Below are positions 1 to 11,200 of a stretch of DNA of 64,000 nt, piece after piece (the stretch's first letter is position 1; each line of letters starts with the position of its first letter). The notes beneath the pieces are model-generated. The model saw nothing but the letters and a program-made list of their open reading frames with translations. It had not been told where the DNA came from and searched no databases. The position numbers and the translations under genes were made by a program. This DNA comes from Lytechinus variegatus (Eukaryota > Echinodermata > Echinoidea > Temnopleuroida > Toxopneustidae). The stretch is taken from NCBI RefSeq assembly GCF_018143015.1, contig NC_054756.1:22439298-22503297 (forward strand). The letters run 5' to 3'.

Positions 1-177
1 AAAGGCATATGATGACGCGGCACCATCTTTCATGTTGTGGATTTAACATGAAAATTTTTGGGCCCCCACCGCCGTTTTAGGGTTAAATCAGATTGCACAT
101 CATGATGGATTTTACTGATATTCATTCTGCAACCCATATTTCAAAGAATATCCACCATATCTAAAATTGATTTTTAC

Positions 178-548
178 CTGTGGCAGTATGTTAGTCTCTG
201 CATTTCTACAACTGTGGCCAAATATTCTACAAGTTCATTAGATGGGCCCTTGGCATTTTTCTTATTGTAGGAGACCAACAAGCCCTGGCTTTGAAGTTCC
301 TGGTCTATCCTTCTCCAGCTGCAATATCTGGTCAGTTGAGGACTTGGGGGCTTTGTGTCAGGAGTGGTCTTGGTAGTGGCGGTGGCAATGGTGATGGCAG
401 TGGCAGAAGCAGACTTGGTGGTGGCATCAGCAGCACTGATAGTGGTGGCAGCAGTGGTGGTAGTGACTGCAATTGCAGCATTGTTGATGGTGGTATACGC
501 CTCATCACGGCCAAAATTTGCTCCTGCTGCCACGCTGCTGGTCTCCAT
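178..548 (-). CDS. Probable internal exon, Ada3/TADA3-like C-terminal segment
   Basis: An open frame of about 123 codons ends in a good splice donor (CACAG then GTAAAA on the minus strand). The upstream acceptor is uncertain: either AATAG before codon ATG at 548, or a later TTGCAG near 319. The first two thirds is a Thr/Ala-rich disordered tract. The last part reads KPPSPQLTRYCSWRRIDQEL, then QGLLV, then a helix ending MQRLTYCHR. Its spacing resembles the human TADA3 stretch with a KPFS motif, an RI-x-x-EL helix, QGLL and an ELKALSAHNR-like end. Ada3 is a scaffold subunit of SAGA/ATAC histone acetyltransferase complexes. The similarity is weak and judged by eye. Its position downstream of BSDC1 exons on the same strand also leaves open that it belongs to BSDC1 or to a nested gene. 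Confidence 0.35.
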
Positions 549-1204
549 CTATTATGTTTTAAGTAGAATAAACATGAAAACATTTGATTATAAACACATC
601 AACTTCAGAACACTAGTATATTGATAATAAAACTTGTAGATATAGCAGTCAAAGCATAAAATGAAATTCCACAGAAGAGTACATGTACCTTCTAATAGAA
701 TTTCAGACCACCTTGAGGATGTTATGCTCAAAGCAAGGTTTTTATTTGAGAACATTGGTCAAAGAGGAACATGGATTTAAATATCAGAAAACAACTCGTA
801 TCATTGGTTGATCAATCGTACTGTACAATACCCCATTCAGATATACATTGACCAATTTCTTGTTGAAACACATATATGTCTTTGTTATCAATCTTGTAGG
901 GTATAGAGTGCATGTTGATTCTATATTCAGTGTTGTATACCGAGGCTGGCCTCGGGACCAGAATTTGCATCCTCGAAGCCTGATGTCTTGGCCTCAGTCG
1001 CTCTATCTTGATGTCTCAGCTCCGAGGCCTGACAAATGCGGTCATTTCCAGCACATAAATTGTGTCTATCATCAACGCCATGTGCAATTTCTAATGCACA
1101 CATTATTATTAGATCTAGATTCCACCCCCCCTCTCTATACATTATATATACCGGTGGGGGGGGGGGGGGTCAATGGTCAATTGAATTTAACAAAAAACAT
1201 GCAA
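549..1204. other. No gene recognised
   Basis: AT-rich sequence with a G run at 1154-1168. No convincing exon found on either strand. Confidence 0.5.
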
Positions 1205-1720
1205 ATAATGCTCTGAATAGCCCTTTATTCCCTTCATTTTTGTTACTTTGAGCCCTAAATGTGCATGCGCCGGGTCAAGCTAGTGCTTATCTTGTTGCCC
1301 GAGTCGAATTCTACAAGTTAGGCTAGGTGGTTACCCTGGCTAGGCCGTCGGGATATCCCTGGGGGCCCTTGGAAAAAATACTCCTTTACATTTATAATGC
1401 CCTTTAAATTTAAAAAATGCTTCCCTTTAGCCCTTTATTCCCTTAATTTTGAGCCCCCTAAATGTGCAGCGCCCTAAAAGTTAGGGCTTGCGCCGGGTCA
1501 AGTTAGGGCTTATCCTGTTGCCCGAGTCGGACACGTTAGATTACCCCGGCTAGGCTGTCGGAATACCCTTTAGGCCTCTCTCAAATAAAATTTTAAAAAT
1601 TTCATACCCTTTTATTCACTGACTTTTGTCCCCTGAAAGTCCTCGTATTAGGGCAAGCCAGTGATTTTATGGTTGCCCGAGACGTGCTGCACCTTTTAAA
1701 CCCCCTAGGCCTAGATAGCT
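1205..1720 (+). repeat. Three diverged tandem units (about 200-225 bp)
   Basis: AGCCCTTTATTCCCTT at 1220 and 1430, GCGCCGGGTCAAG at 1268 and 1490, and GTTGCCCGAGTCG at 1293 and 1518. A third, weaker unit (1600-1720) has TTTTATTCACTGA and GGTTGCCCGAGAC. Confidence 0.7.
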
Positions 1721-2810
1721 TTCAAAACCCCTAATTTTTAAATATCGAATATTGAATATCCGTCCAACTTCACACGCGTTTGAATATCGAACCTGAATAT
1801 CAAACCAACTTCACAGTTTGAATATCGAATATCCAACCAACTTCCTGCCGGTCAAATTTTTGCTAACTCGATCACAGCTTTAAAAAAAAATTAATTTTGC
1901 CTTTTTTTTATTACTGTCTGGCCACCAAACTTTTTATACTCGCAAGCCCCCCTGAAAACTATAAGAAAAACAACCCCTCACAGTTACAGAGCTTGAGTAC
2001 AATATTTGTGTAAGTTAACCCTCCCCCCCCCTGCCCCCTCAACTTTACAAAAAAAACATGCCCAAGCGCAAGCCGAGGCCAAAGTCCAAACATGAGCGTG
2101 AACATCAATCTATTAACCCATTCATGATTCTCGAGACTTGACTGTATTTTTGTCGCCCACAACAACCCAAGCCACAAAAAAGGCTCACTCTCACACAGCT
2201 GTTCACATATCGCACTGAATTAGGTAATTAAAGACTAAAGTCAGAAAGAAAGACAGATGCAACTCAAGACAGTCGCAACGCCGCTCATTCGAGCTCCACC
2301 CCACACACATCAACACTACTGCCGTGTACTACGCCGAAGCTCCGGGATAGCGAGCACTCGGCATCTCGATGATACCTCCACGATATCCCCGGCAAAATGC
2401 ATGTTTACCTCGTAGAAAACGATGGAAATATGTCATGTATTATCAATGTCATTCTTTCGGAAGTGATTTATTTATTACTTTATCAAATGATGTAATAATT
2501 ATATAAATACGATAAGTAGAAAGTACTTACATCTCCGATTCAAATTTTCCGTAAATTCTGTCACCATCAAAATTTTCTCGCAGACGACGTGTGTGAAGAA
2601 AAAAAATTAACCGGCTGTTAGCTGCATATCAGGCTCGTTCACGAACTATTTTTCATTTAATTATTTTTATTTACGATAACAATTTGTCATTGCTTTTATG
2701 AAACGGATATTTGCAACTATGACAAGTTGCCATTGCAATAACAAGATTTGCCATAGATATGGGAGATGTTACAGTTGCAAGTCAAAAGTTTTATGAAACG
2801 GGCCCCTGAA
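1721..2810. other. No gene recognised; local GC-rich stretch
   Basis: Short GAATATCGAA repeats at 1745-1830. Bases about 2260-2420 are GC-richer and CpG-rich with a short minus frame (ATG near 2403), which could be a promoter or first exon, but I cannot support a gene. Confidence 0.35.
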
Positions 2811-2990
2811 ATCCTTTTGAAGCTATCCATATTGAAGATTTCCCAAACATTAAACATTTTTAAAATCCTTACCAGTTTGGTGTAGAGTGCCTCCACAGTG
2901 GTGTCAACTACAGACATATCTTTGATATTTCTCCACCGAACTCACAACATTGAACATTTCCCAAATATTACACCTTCTTTCCCAAAACTT
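2811..2990 (-). pseudogene. Two decayed copies of the BSDC1 BSD exon
   Basis: Bases 2871-2990 resemble the real exon at 5121-5288, including the donor (CAAACTG then GTAAGGAT) and the end VEALYTKLV, against VRALYTKLV in the real one. A GEIS-like stretch lies in another frame, so this copy carries a shift of one base. Bases 2811-2865 resemble the NVESFKG part a second time. Neither copy has a clear acceptor. They are more likely tandem partial duplications than alternative exons. Confidence 0.6.
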
Positions 2991-3020
2991 TAATTAGTTA
3001 TGTGTATTGTTGGGACATCT

Positions 3021-3294
3021 GGGCCCCGTCTTACAAACAGTTACGATTGATCCAATCAATCGTAACTCTATGGAAATCCATCAGTGTCATAATTTTTTAC
3101 AGGAAATGTGCAAAATGTCCTTTGTAAACAAAGGCGAACACACCAAATTGTCAAGAAAACAATGAATTTATGTAATATACTTCATATGCAGAAAACATTT
3201 TGAACATTCATGCATTTAACAGATGTTGACGTTGCTGGCCGTCCATAGTTGTGATTGATCAGATCAATGACAAGTCTTTGTAAGACAGGCCCCA
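3021..3294. mobile_element. MITE family D, copy 1
   Basis: Inverted ends GGGCCCCGTCTTACAAACAG and CTTTGTAAGACAGGCCC, with ACGATTGATCCAATCAATCG inside. About 270 bases. Confidence 0.78.
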
Positions 3295-3365
3295 GGGTTA
3301 ACTTTCAATAGCACTGGTGTCACCTTGAGCTCTCTAAAATTGAGAGGATTCCCAAAAGAGAAACC

Positions 3366-3527
3366 TGGGCTCCGTAACACAAAGGTTTGCGATGAATAGA
3401 AAATATGAAAGAACACTTCTGATTGGTTCCTGGTCAGTATTTTGCGCCACATGTGCGTGTAACATTAATCTTGATCTGGTCAATTCATTTAGCGATTGAT
3501 CGCTAATCTTTGTGTTACGGAGCCCTG
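3366..3527. mobile_element. MITE family E, copy 1
   Basis: Short foldback: GGGCTCCGTAACACAAAGGT and TTTGTGTTACGGAGCCC enclose about 160 bases. Confidence 0.75.
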
Positions 3528-3670
3528 GGGAGCGTTTCATGAAAGGACTTGGAGGACGTTTCATCCGACAATACTGTTTTATCCCACGGCTACCATAGTA
3601 ACAGTGCCTCTCAGCCAATCAAAATCTCGGAAAGATGCCAGGGGCCCGCTTACAGAGACTTGCGATTGAT
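3528..3670. mobile_element. MITE family F, left part, joined to a family D fragment
   Basis: GGGGAGCGTTTCATGAAAGG, then ACCATAGTAACAGTGCCTCTC, matches 45861-46026. After 3640 the sequence changes to a family D-like terminus (GGGGCCCGCTTACAGAGACT). Confidence 0.6.
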
Positions 3671-3778
3671 CCGCCAGCAAAGGAAACATCTAAAATCCAT
3701 GTTTGCTCTATTTTTTTTCTCGGTATGAAGGTATATCCACATTCATTGATTTCTTGACAGTTTGGTGTGTTCTTCTTT

Positions 3779-4945
3779 GTTAAATGACAAGTCCATCCCA
3801 ATAAAAAATTGATTTGAATAAAAAGAGAAAAATCCAACAAGCATAACACTGATAATTTCATCAAAATCGGATATAAAATAAGAAAGTTATGACATTTTAA
3901 AGTTTCGCTTAATTTCACAAAACAGTTATATGCACATCCTGGTTGATATGCAAATTAGGAGACTGGTGACGTCATCCACTCACTATTTCTTTTGTATTCC
4001 ATTATATGAAATAGGATATATCCCCGGGGGCCACTTACATTGAGGAGTGGATACCATGCGCGACCAAATAAACACGTAAAAAGGATGTCTTTTTCACGAT
4101 AGGGCACGTTACGTACGTAACGTGATAAGGGTGTCAAAAACACAATTATAATGAAAAAAGGGTATCTATTTCGCCAGGGCAATCACGTGTTTAGGGTCGA
4201 ATTTGCGGGGATGATAAAACAAAATTAAATTTTTTTTTTATAGAGGATGTCCTTTTTGCCCCGACACTTCGTGTTTAGAGTCCAATTTGTGCAAGTGTGT
4301 AGAAGGTGGGGTCGTACTAAACCAAATAAGGTAAAGCTGACGACCGAAGGACCCCTAACAATAAAACATTCTTGTACTTGCATAGGGGTTCATTTCAGGG
4401 AATATTTGCCAAGAGTATCGTTTTGTTTCCAATACTTGTTAAGGGTAGGGTTTCACACCCCAATACTTGTTAAGGGGTGCATATTCAGAATATGGAAATT
4501 ACGTGTTTAGGGTGCTTTTTGAGACCCCATGGTCGCACATGGTATCCACTCATGAATGGAAGTGGCCCCCCCCCCCCAGGATATATCCTTTTTTCTCCTC
4601 ATTGTCAAGTAATACTGATTAATTCCTCCCTGAATATGTGGAATTAGCATTGTACTATATGATTCAGTGAAGTCGGTCCCTATGGTCAAATCTGTAAAAA
4701 ATAAAATATTGTATAATTCAAACAATAAAAAACAAAAAGAAATAGTGAGTGATGGACATCAACGACTAACTCATTTGCATGTCACAGAGTCGTGCATATC
4801 ACTGTTTTGTGAAAAATAAGCGAAACTTTAAAATGCCATAACTTTCTTATTTTACAACCGAGTTTGAGTTTTCAGTGTTATGCTAGTTTGATTTTTCTCT
4901 ATTTATTCAAATCATTATTTTACTGGGGTGGACTTGACCTTTAAC
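3779..4945. mobile_element. MITE family A, copy 1 (interrupted by family B)
   Basis: Inverted termini near AAA(T/G)GACAAGTCCA-CCC and GGGTGGACTTGACCTTT. Long subterminal arms contain TCATCAAAATCGGATRTAAA and GTTTCGCTTAATTTCACAAA. A family B element is inserted at 4024-4578. Confidence 0.8.
4024..4578 (+). mobile_element. TIR element family B, copy 1, nested in MITE A
   Basis: Ends CCGGGGGCCACTTACATT and AATGGAAGTGGCCCCC, with the inverted end continuing through GAGTGGATACCAT. Flanked on both sides by GGATATATCC, the likely target duplication. No protein-coding frame. Contains a perfect-looking palindrome CACGTTACGTACGTAACGTG at 4107-4126. Confidence 0.82.
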
Positions 4946-5099
4946 AAAGGACAATTTGCACATTTCCTTTTGAAAAAAATTATGACACTGATGGATTTCT
5001 ATAGAGATATGATTGACTGGATCAATCGTAACTCTTTTTAAGACAGGGCCCAGAGCTGACAACTTGTCGGACAAAAATGTTGATGAAACCCTCCCCAGA
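4946..5099. mobile_element. Fragments of MITE families D and F beside BSDC1 exon 5
   Basis: 4946-5055 is the right arm of family D (AATTATGACACTGATGGATT ... AAGACAGGGCCC). 5056-5099 matches the right end of family F (TTGTCGGACAAAAATGTTGA TG). Together they reach to about 20 bases from the exon donor. Confidence 0.6.
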
Positions 5100-5120
5100 C
5101 TTTTTTTTTTCAATTCTTAC

Positions 5121-5288
5121 CAGTTTTGTGTAGAGTGCCCTGACATCGGTATTAACTACCAACAGTTCCGAAATCTCTCCTTTGAAGCTCTCCACATTGA
5201 AAGACTCCATCCACTCTTTGAAGTCCGGTACGCCATCAGGATCGCTGCAGTACGTGGTAGGGTCCGTCTGCATGGCATGGAGACGAGC
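5121..5288 (-). CDS. BSDC1: BSDC1 exon 5, first half of the BSD domain
   Basis: Acceptor TTGTTCTAG, donor AAACTG/GTAAGA, 56 codons in phase 0. Encodes ARLHAMQTDPTTYCSDPDG, a WMESF helix, KGEISELL and VRALYTKL. Mobile-element fragments with inverted-repeat termini lie within about 20 bases of the donor. Decayed copies of this exon lie at 2811-2990. Confidence 0.93.
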
Positions 5289-8200
5289 CTAGAACAAAAC
5301 AAATGTAACAACAGTGTGGTCAATACCTAGTAATACTTCTTCGCAGAATGTGAATGGTAGTGATCTTTTACATGAATGCTTTCAAAGGGTTTGATGTGGC
5401 ACATAACATGCTAATGCCATTGTAGCATGAGAACAGTTGACTCGGTGGAGAATATGAATTCGTTAAACAAAGGGGCTGGTCTTCAGGAGGGTGTTTGACA
5501 AAAGTGTGATTTAGAGTCATGCTTAAATGACGACGTGCAAATGATATGTAGTAGAATCTCATATATGCAGTAGCTCACATTCTCCTGGCATGATTTGACC
5601 AATGCGGTGATGTCCCCTAAACTACACGCAACTGAAAATACAAGTTCGACTCTAAGTCACAATGAAATCTATGTGAAACATCCCTCTGTTTACTTACTCA
5701 CCGGTATTCATTATTGTACCAGTTGGGTAAAATATTAGAAACCACACTCAACTGTGGTACAGGTATATCAGGCTTTCAGTGCAACGCACAGAGATTTGAA
5801 TTTACGCTGGATCCAATTCTAGTAGGTGTGCCAACAAGTATATCAGACTTCATAGATGACCCTTGGTTTATTTTCCTTTTTAGGGAAGGCCACTCTTACA
5901 TCAAGTTGATTAATAAAAGCATGAAAATGAGAGTAATATACCAATGATGGTTTGATGAAAATGTATCAACGGATATCCAGTTATGAATTTTAAAATTGTT
6001 AGTTGAACAGGCTGATTGCATTGTGGCAGGAGAACAGATGACTCGGTGGAGAATATGAATTTGTTCAACGTACATACTGTATGGCAGTGAGTCCAAACTT
6101 CGCGCGTGTCCATACATGTACTTCGCGGACGGTCATTATCTCAAAAACTAGCCAATATCCTTAAAATCTGACATCATCAACGTGAAAAGCGAACTAAAAT
6201 TACCCTTCGGTGAAAGTTTCTTTCGGATGAGTTCAGTATTCATGAAAATATTGGCAAAAGATCGGCAATTTGTCACCGCTAGCGCCCGTTTTGAAGAAAT
6301 CAACAAGCATCACGATATCACCATTTTGCAAGCAGAAATCATCAAAAATGTGAGTTAAATGTGGTACTAATCGATTCTATAGTATTTTGCCATCAATCTG
6401 ATATAAATATTTCACTTTATGAGCTTGAGCTTTTGTTTAAATCTCCACAAAAGCTTTGGTGCGCGAAGTTAGGTCACACTTTTTCTGAACGGTTTTCCAG
6501 CACAGCCCGCATTCGCCGATCGGAATAGAACTTTGAGATCGCTATACCGGCGAAACCCCTTCCTACTTTACATTTTCATCCATGATTTTATAGTTTACGA
6601 TCTTGCCGTCAATGTGGTAACTATTTCTTGAATTGGTTTTGTATAAATTATGAATATTTTGTGAACAAAATTAAGCCTGATGAATATTTTTGAAAAAGTG
6701 CACGAAGTTTGGACACCCCATCATACATGTATATGTCGTATATATGATAATTAAATGCAAGTCATCTGGTGGCAACTGATAGTAACAGGTTGAGTGAATG
6801 GATATCCAGACTGATATCGTATATCCCAACATTTGTTTCGGATATGTAAGCAGCAGTTCCATGATATATAATAATAATAGGCATTTATATAGCGCCATCT
6901 ATCTAGAAATATTCTATTCCGAGGCGCGTTGTTATTATTATTACCCCGGCTTTAGCTCGAGCTGCCTCTCAGCGCTCATGCATTCAAGGAATTAATCCTG
7001 CCGCGTACCCATTCACCTCACCTGGGTCGAGTGCAGCACAATGTGGATGAATTTCTTGCTGAAGGAAATTACGCCATGGCTGGGATTCGAACCCGCGACC
7101 CTCTGTTTCAAAGTCAGAAGACTTATCCACTGGGCCACAACGCTCCATATATCATATCAGTCCGGTATCATATAACACAAACTCCGTAAATTCCATATTT
7201 GAAAATTCATGTCTGAAAACATCTTCATGTGGAAGCATGTTTGAGATAATATGCCTGATCTATAGAATACTTGCGTACATATGTAAAATCAATTTATTTC
7301 AGAAAAAGAATTTGATAGAATTAACATCTCTTGACATAAGCCTGGGGAAGCTGGTTGGAAGTGGTGTCAGATAAACAAGTTTGATTGATGTGAAAATTAT
7401 AGAAATTTTCCTTGATCAAATGATTTAGGCAAGCATGTATTCAACTTGCTATATAATATGCAATTATATATCACAAAAGCTATATCTATATCTATATCTG
7501 CAAAAGCTCCAAAGATGCTGTACATACTAACTAGGTTTTAAATTTAGTTTGGAATTATGTACATCTGTTAAATTCCTAATGTTGAGGGGAAGTTTGTTCC
7601 ATAGTTGTGGGCTGATATAAGAAATGACCCATCCCCTTGTGTTGCTTTAATCTTTATGTGGGTGTACTTGCAATGTGAGTGTATCTGACCTTACCCTGGC
7701 TTTGTCAAAGATGTGGGGATCCTTGCGAGCTATGGGGACATCATCGTCTTTTGACGACTTGCTTGACTCGGCCGGTGTCAGACTCTGGGAGAGACCCGTC
7801 AATAGTTTGGAAAAACCAACTTTCATTCGAGCCGTCGTTGTCACATCTTCATTCTCCTCACCCTCTCCTTCTTGGACCTGTTGTATCGGGGAAATCAACG
7901 ATTCAATTAAAATAATGATAATAATTATACATTTATATTGGTGCTCAAAAGTTGGTGTTCTCAACCCCTCCAGAAAATGAACGAAAGGTCTTCAAGTTTT
8001 GCAATGCTTCAGATATGTAATTGCGAAGTCAGGTGATAAAATATGACATTCAATACAGCTTGATTCTCTGGGCTCACCAACATGTATTGTTGACTGTTGT
8101 CTACATTCAACACTCAGCATGACACGAGTGCATTTCATAATGGAATTACGAAATGTCGGAGGCTGGGGATTTTATATTTTCCTTTACACGAATCTAATAC

Positions 8201-11200
8201 AGTCACGCAAAACGCCAGTGGTAATATTTCGATTCCGATGACTACGAACAGCCACCACCTATACGCTCCATTCGAGCCGAGCATTACCGTCTTCTTGTTC
8301 TCTTTTTCAATATCGAACAGGATTTGGTGCAGAATTAACAAAACTTTGCCATCGGTCATTGGTCAATAAAAGAAAACAAGACAAGAACGGAGTGTATAGG
8401 TGATCACAGCTACGTCCGTAGACTTCCGTATCGAGCTATTGCTGATGTTCCACCCAACAATTTCAGACTCCTACAACCTCCATCTACATGTAGATTATAG
8501 GCTACCAGAGATGGTGCAATAGTTATGTAATTATACATATACTAGACTGGACTTATTACCTTGAGCTGCTCTTTGATGAGTGTTGCCGTTGAAGCGGCTG
8601 CCTGAGCCGTGTCTCGCTGGATGGTGGTTCCAAATTCACCGAGGTCTTTCCTCATCTGGACCCAAGCACTGCCAGACTGTACAGGGAAAATCAAGCACAG
8701 AGAAACTGGAATTGATACAGGCTTAATATAACAATATAGGGTATTTATATTGCGCACATATCCACCCTGTTAGGTGCTCAAGGCGCTCCTATATTACCCG
8801 GCTAAGCTAGGCGTTCATAGCGCACACAGCTTTTTAAGGAATTACTTCCTACCGGTACCCATTTACCTCACCTGGGTTGAGTGCAGCACATTGTGGATCA
8901 GTTTCTTGCTGAGGGAAATTACGCCATGGCTGGGATTCGAACCCACGACCCTCTGTTTCATAGTCCGAAGACTAATCCACTGGGCCACAACGCTCCACAT
9001 AGATAGGCTTGATAGAGGCCAGAATTCCATCATAATTTGCAATGATGTAAATGTACATGGACATAGTGCTATCAAGAATTCAGGTAATGCCTTGCTCAAT
9101 TTGGTGAATTATACAAATTACATAGTAAATTAAGAGGCTTTTTATAGGAGGAAATCATAATTTGTTTAATAAATTTTCGGCATTACTCCTATTTGTTTAA
9201 GATCAGCATGCTCGATCTGTGATGAAAAATCATAAGATCAGTATGCTCTATTAAACAAATTATGATTTCCTCCTATAAAAAGCCTCTTAATTTACTATCT
9301 ATTGTCCACGGCGGACGGCATTTGAATAGTAATGAGTCAGAAAGAAGAGGATCGAGGGTATTTGAATTCCAGTTCATCGTGGCTTAGCCGTGAACCAGAA
9401 TAGCCTGGTGGTTGAGTCGCTGCCCGGTACGCAGTAGATGGCAGGTTCGAATCCCACTGGTTCCAATTTTTTTCTGACTTATGATTTATGACTTTCATTT
9501 TCATCACAGATCGAGCATACTGATCTTAAACAAATAGGAGTAATGCCGAAAATTCATTAAACAAATTATACAAATTACCCTTCACATCAGTCAATTACAG
9601 TACTATGAACTGTATTTCAAAAACATTTTGTTATGGATGATAAAAGGATGAAACAAAGGCATACATGTGTTTATAGTAGACATATTTCACAATTTTGCAG
9701 GATTGTTATTTACCGGTATTATGATCTGGGACCCGTAACACAAAGCTTAGCAATGATCGTAAACAATTTTCTATGATTGATTCCATTGACTACAATGTAG
9801 AAAAATCATGAAAATCAAGCGTACGATCAATGGCTAACCTCTGTGTTACGGAACCCAGATCCGTCTTACAAAGAGCTGCGATTGATCCAATCAATCACAA
9901 CTATGGAAAGCCAGCAACGTCAATATCTATTTATGCATGTTTGTTCAAAATATTTTCTACCCATCATGTATATTCATGCATTCATTGCTTTTTCTTGAAA
10001 ATTCACTGTTCTTTTTGTTTACACATTAGGACAAATTGCAAATTTTTTGTAGAAAAAATTATGACACTGATGGATTTCCATAGTTAATTGTAACTCTTTG
10101 TAAGACAGGGACCTGGGTACCATCTTACAAAGAGTTACGATTGATCCGATCAACCTCAAGTAAATGGAAATCCATCAATGTACGAAATTTGCTCATTGTC
10201 CTTTGAAAACAAATAGAAGCATACCGTACTGAATTGTCAAGAAACATGTATTTTAGATGTTGATGTTGCTGGCTTTCCAGTTACAATTCATCGAGTCCTG
10301 TTCAATTTAGGGAAAATTGATTTAAAAGAGGTATATAACACGTTTTTGTTTTTAATAATCTGGTCTAAAACTTTTTTCCTAATGACTCGGGCATTATTAA
10401 AGTGATGGAAAGTTGACTAGTAGGCAGAGTTACCATCAACTGGAGAGACTTTGGACACAACACTGTCAACAGAAAAAAAATCATGTTTTCCTTATGCTAA
10501 TTGCTATTGCCAGTATTTTTTTGTTTATGGGAATGTGTGAATATTAATGAATGACGATTGTGAGCACTCTTGCATATTGCATTGGCATGGTCCATTAAAT
10601 GCTTGATTTTTATGCCTAACAATAACGTTATTTATGGCCATCGATCTTTACGGTACCGGTACGGTACTCAACGTAACGGACCAGATTAACGTCAGAACAA
10701 AAAAAAAACACTAAACATGATGATATGGTAGATTGGACCTGGTACCTCACAACCTCTCTCTCAAATATTTTTTGGCATTATCGTGATATAGGTAACCACC
10801 GTTCACTTCATACAGCAGCGCTTTATTCAGTTGCACGCACGGTTCCCTATTAGCTATTTCCACCTCCATTCACTTTGTACACAAATGCGCGTACACAAAT
10901 CTATGAGTGGTTTCCTAAACCACGATTTGGCCTATTTTTTTACATCCTAACTAATAGCTTCCATTCTTGCAAATTTGAGCACTGCTAATTCGCCTTACCT
11001 TTTCCTGCACAGTTTTCAACAAGCCGCCCCACCAATTTCCTCCGACGTCGCCGGCTTCGCCTTCCTCCTTCGACATGGCGTTGCTGTACGAACAAAAATA
11101 GACCATTTTAAGGTTATAACGCCTACAAAATAAGATATAAGGACCATAAAGGGACTCAAGCCCATCAATATTGAATCTGGTGCTCAATGAAATAATACAA

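Noticed and set aside
174..624. Plus-strand frames rich in Gly/Ser or Val/Ala over the same bases as the TADA3-like exon
   Set aside because: Antisense shadows of a GGTGGC-rich low-complexity stretch.
2280..2420. Minus-strand first exon or CpG-rich promoter
   Set aside because: A 28-codon frame and local GC richness only. No splice donor in frame and no family match, so I did not call a gene.
7081..7146. Possible functional tRNA genes (also 8935-8997 and 54363-54427)
   Set aside because: A and B boxes are present but the copies share a long common non-tRNA body and tail, so they are SINEs.
7668..7694. Alternative BSDC1 exon 4 donor (CAA/GTACAC) adding nine residues
   Set aside because: Weaker splice consensus and a poorer join to exon 5 than GCCAGG/GTAAGG.
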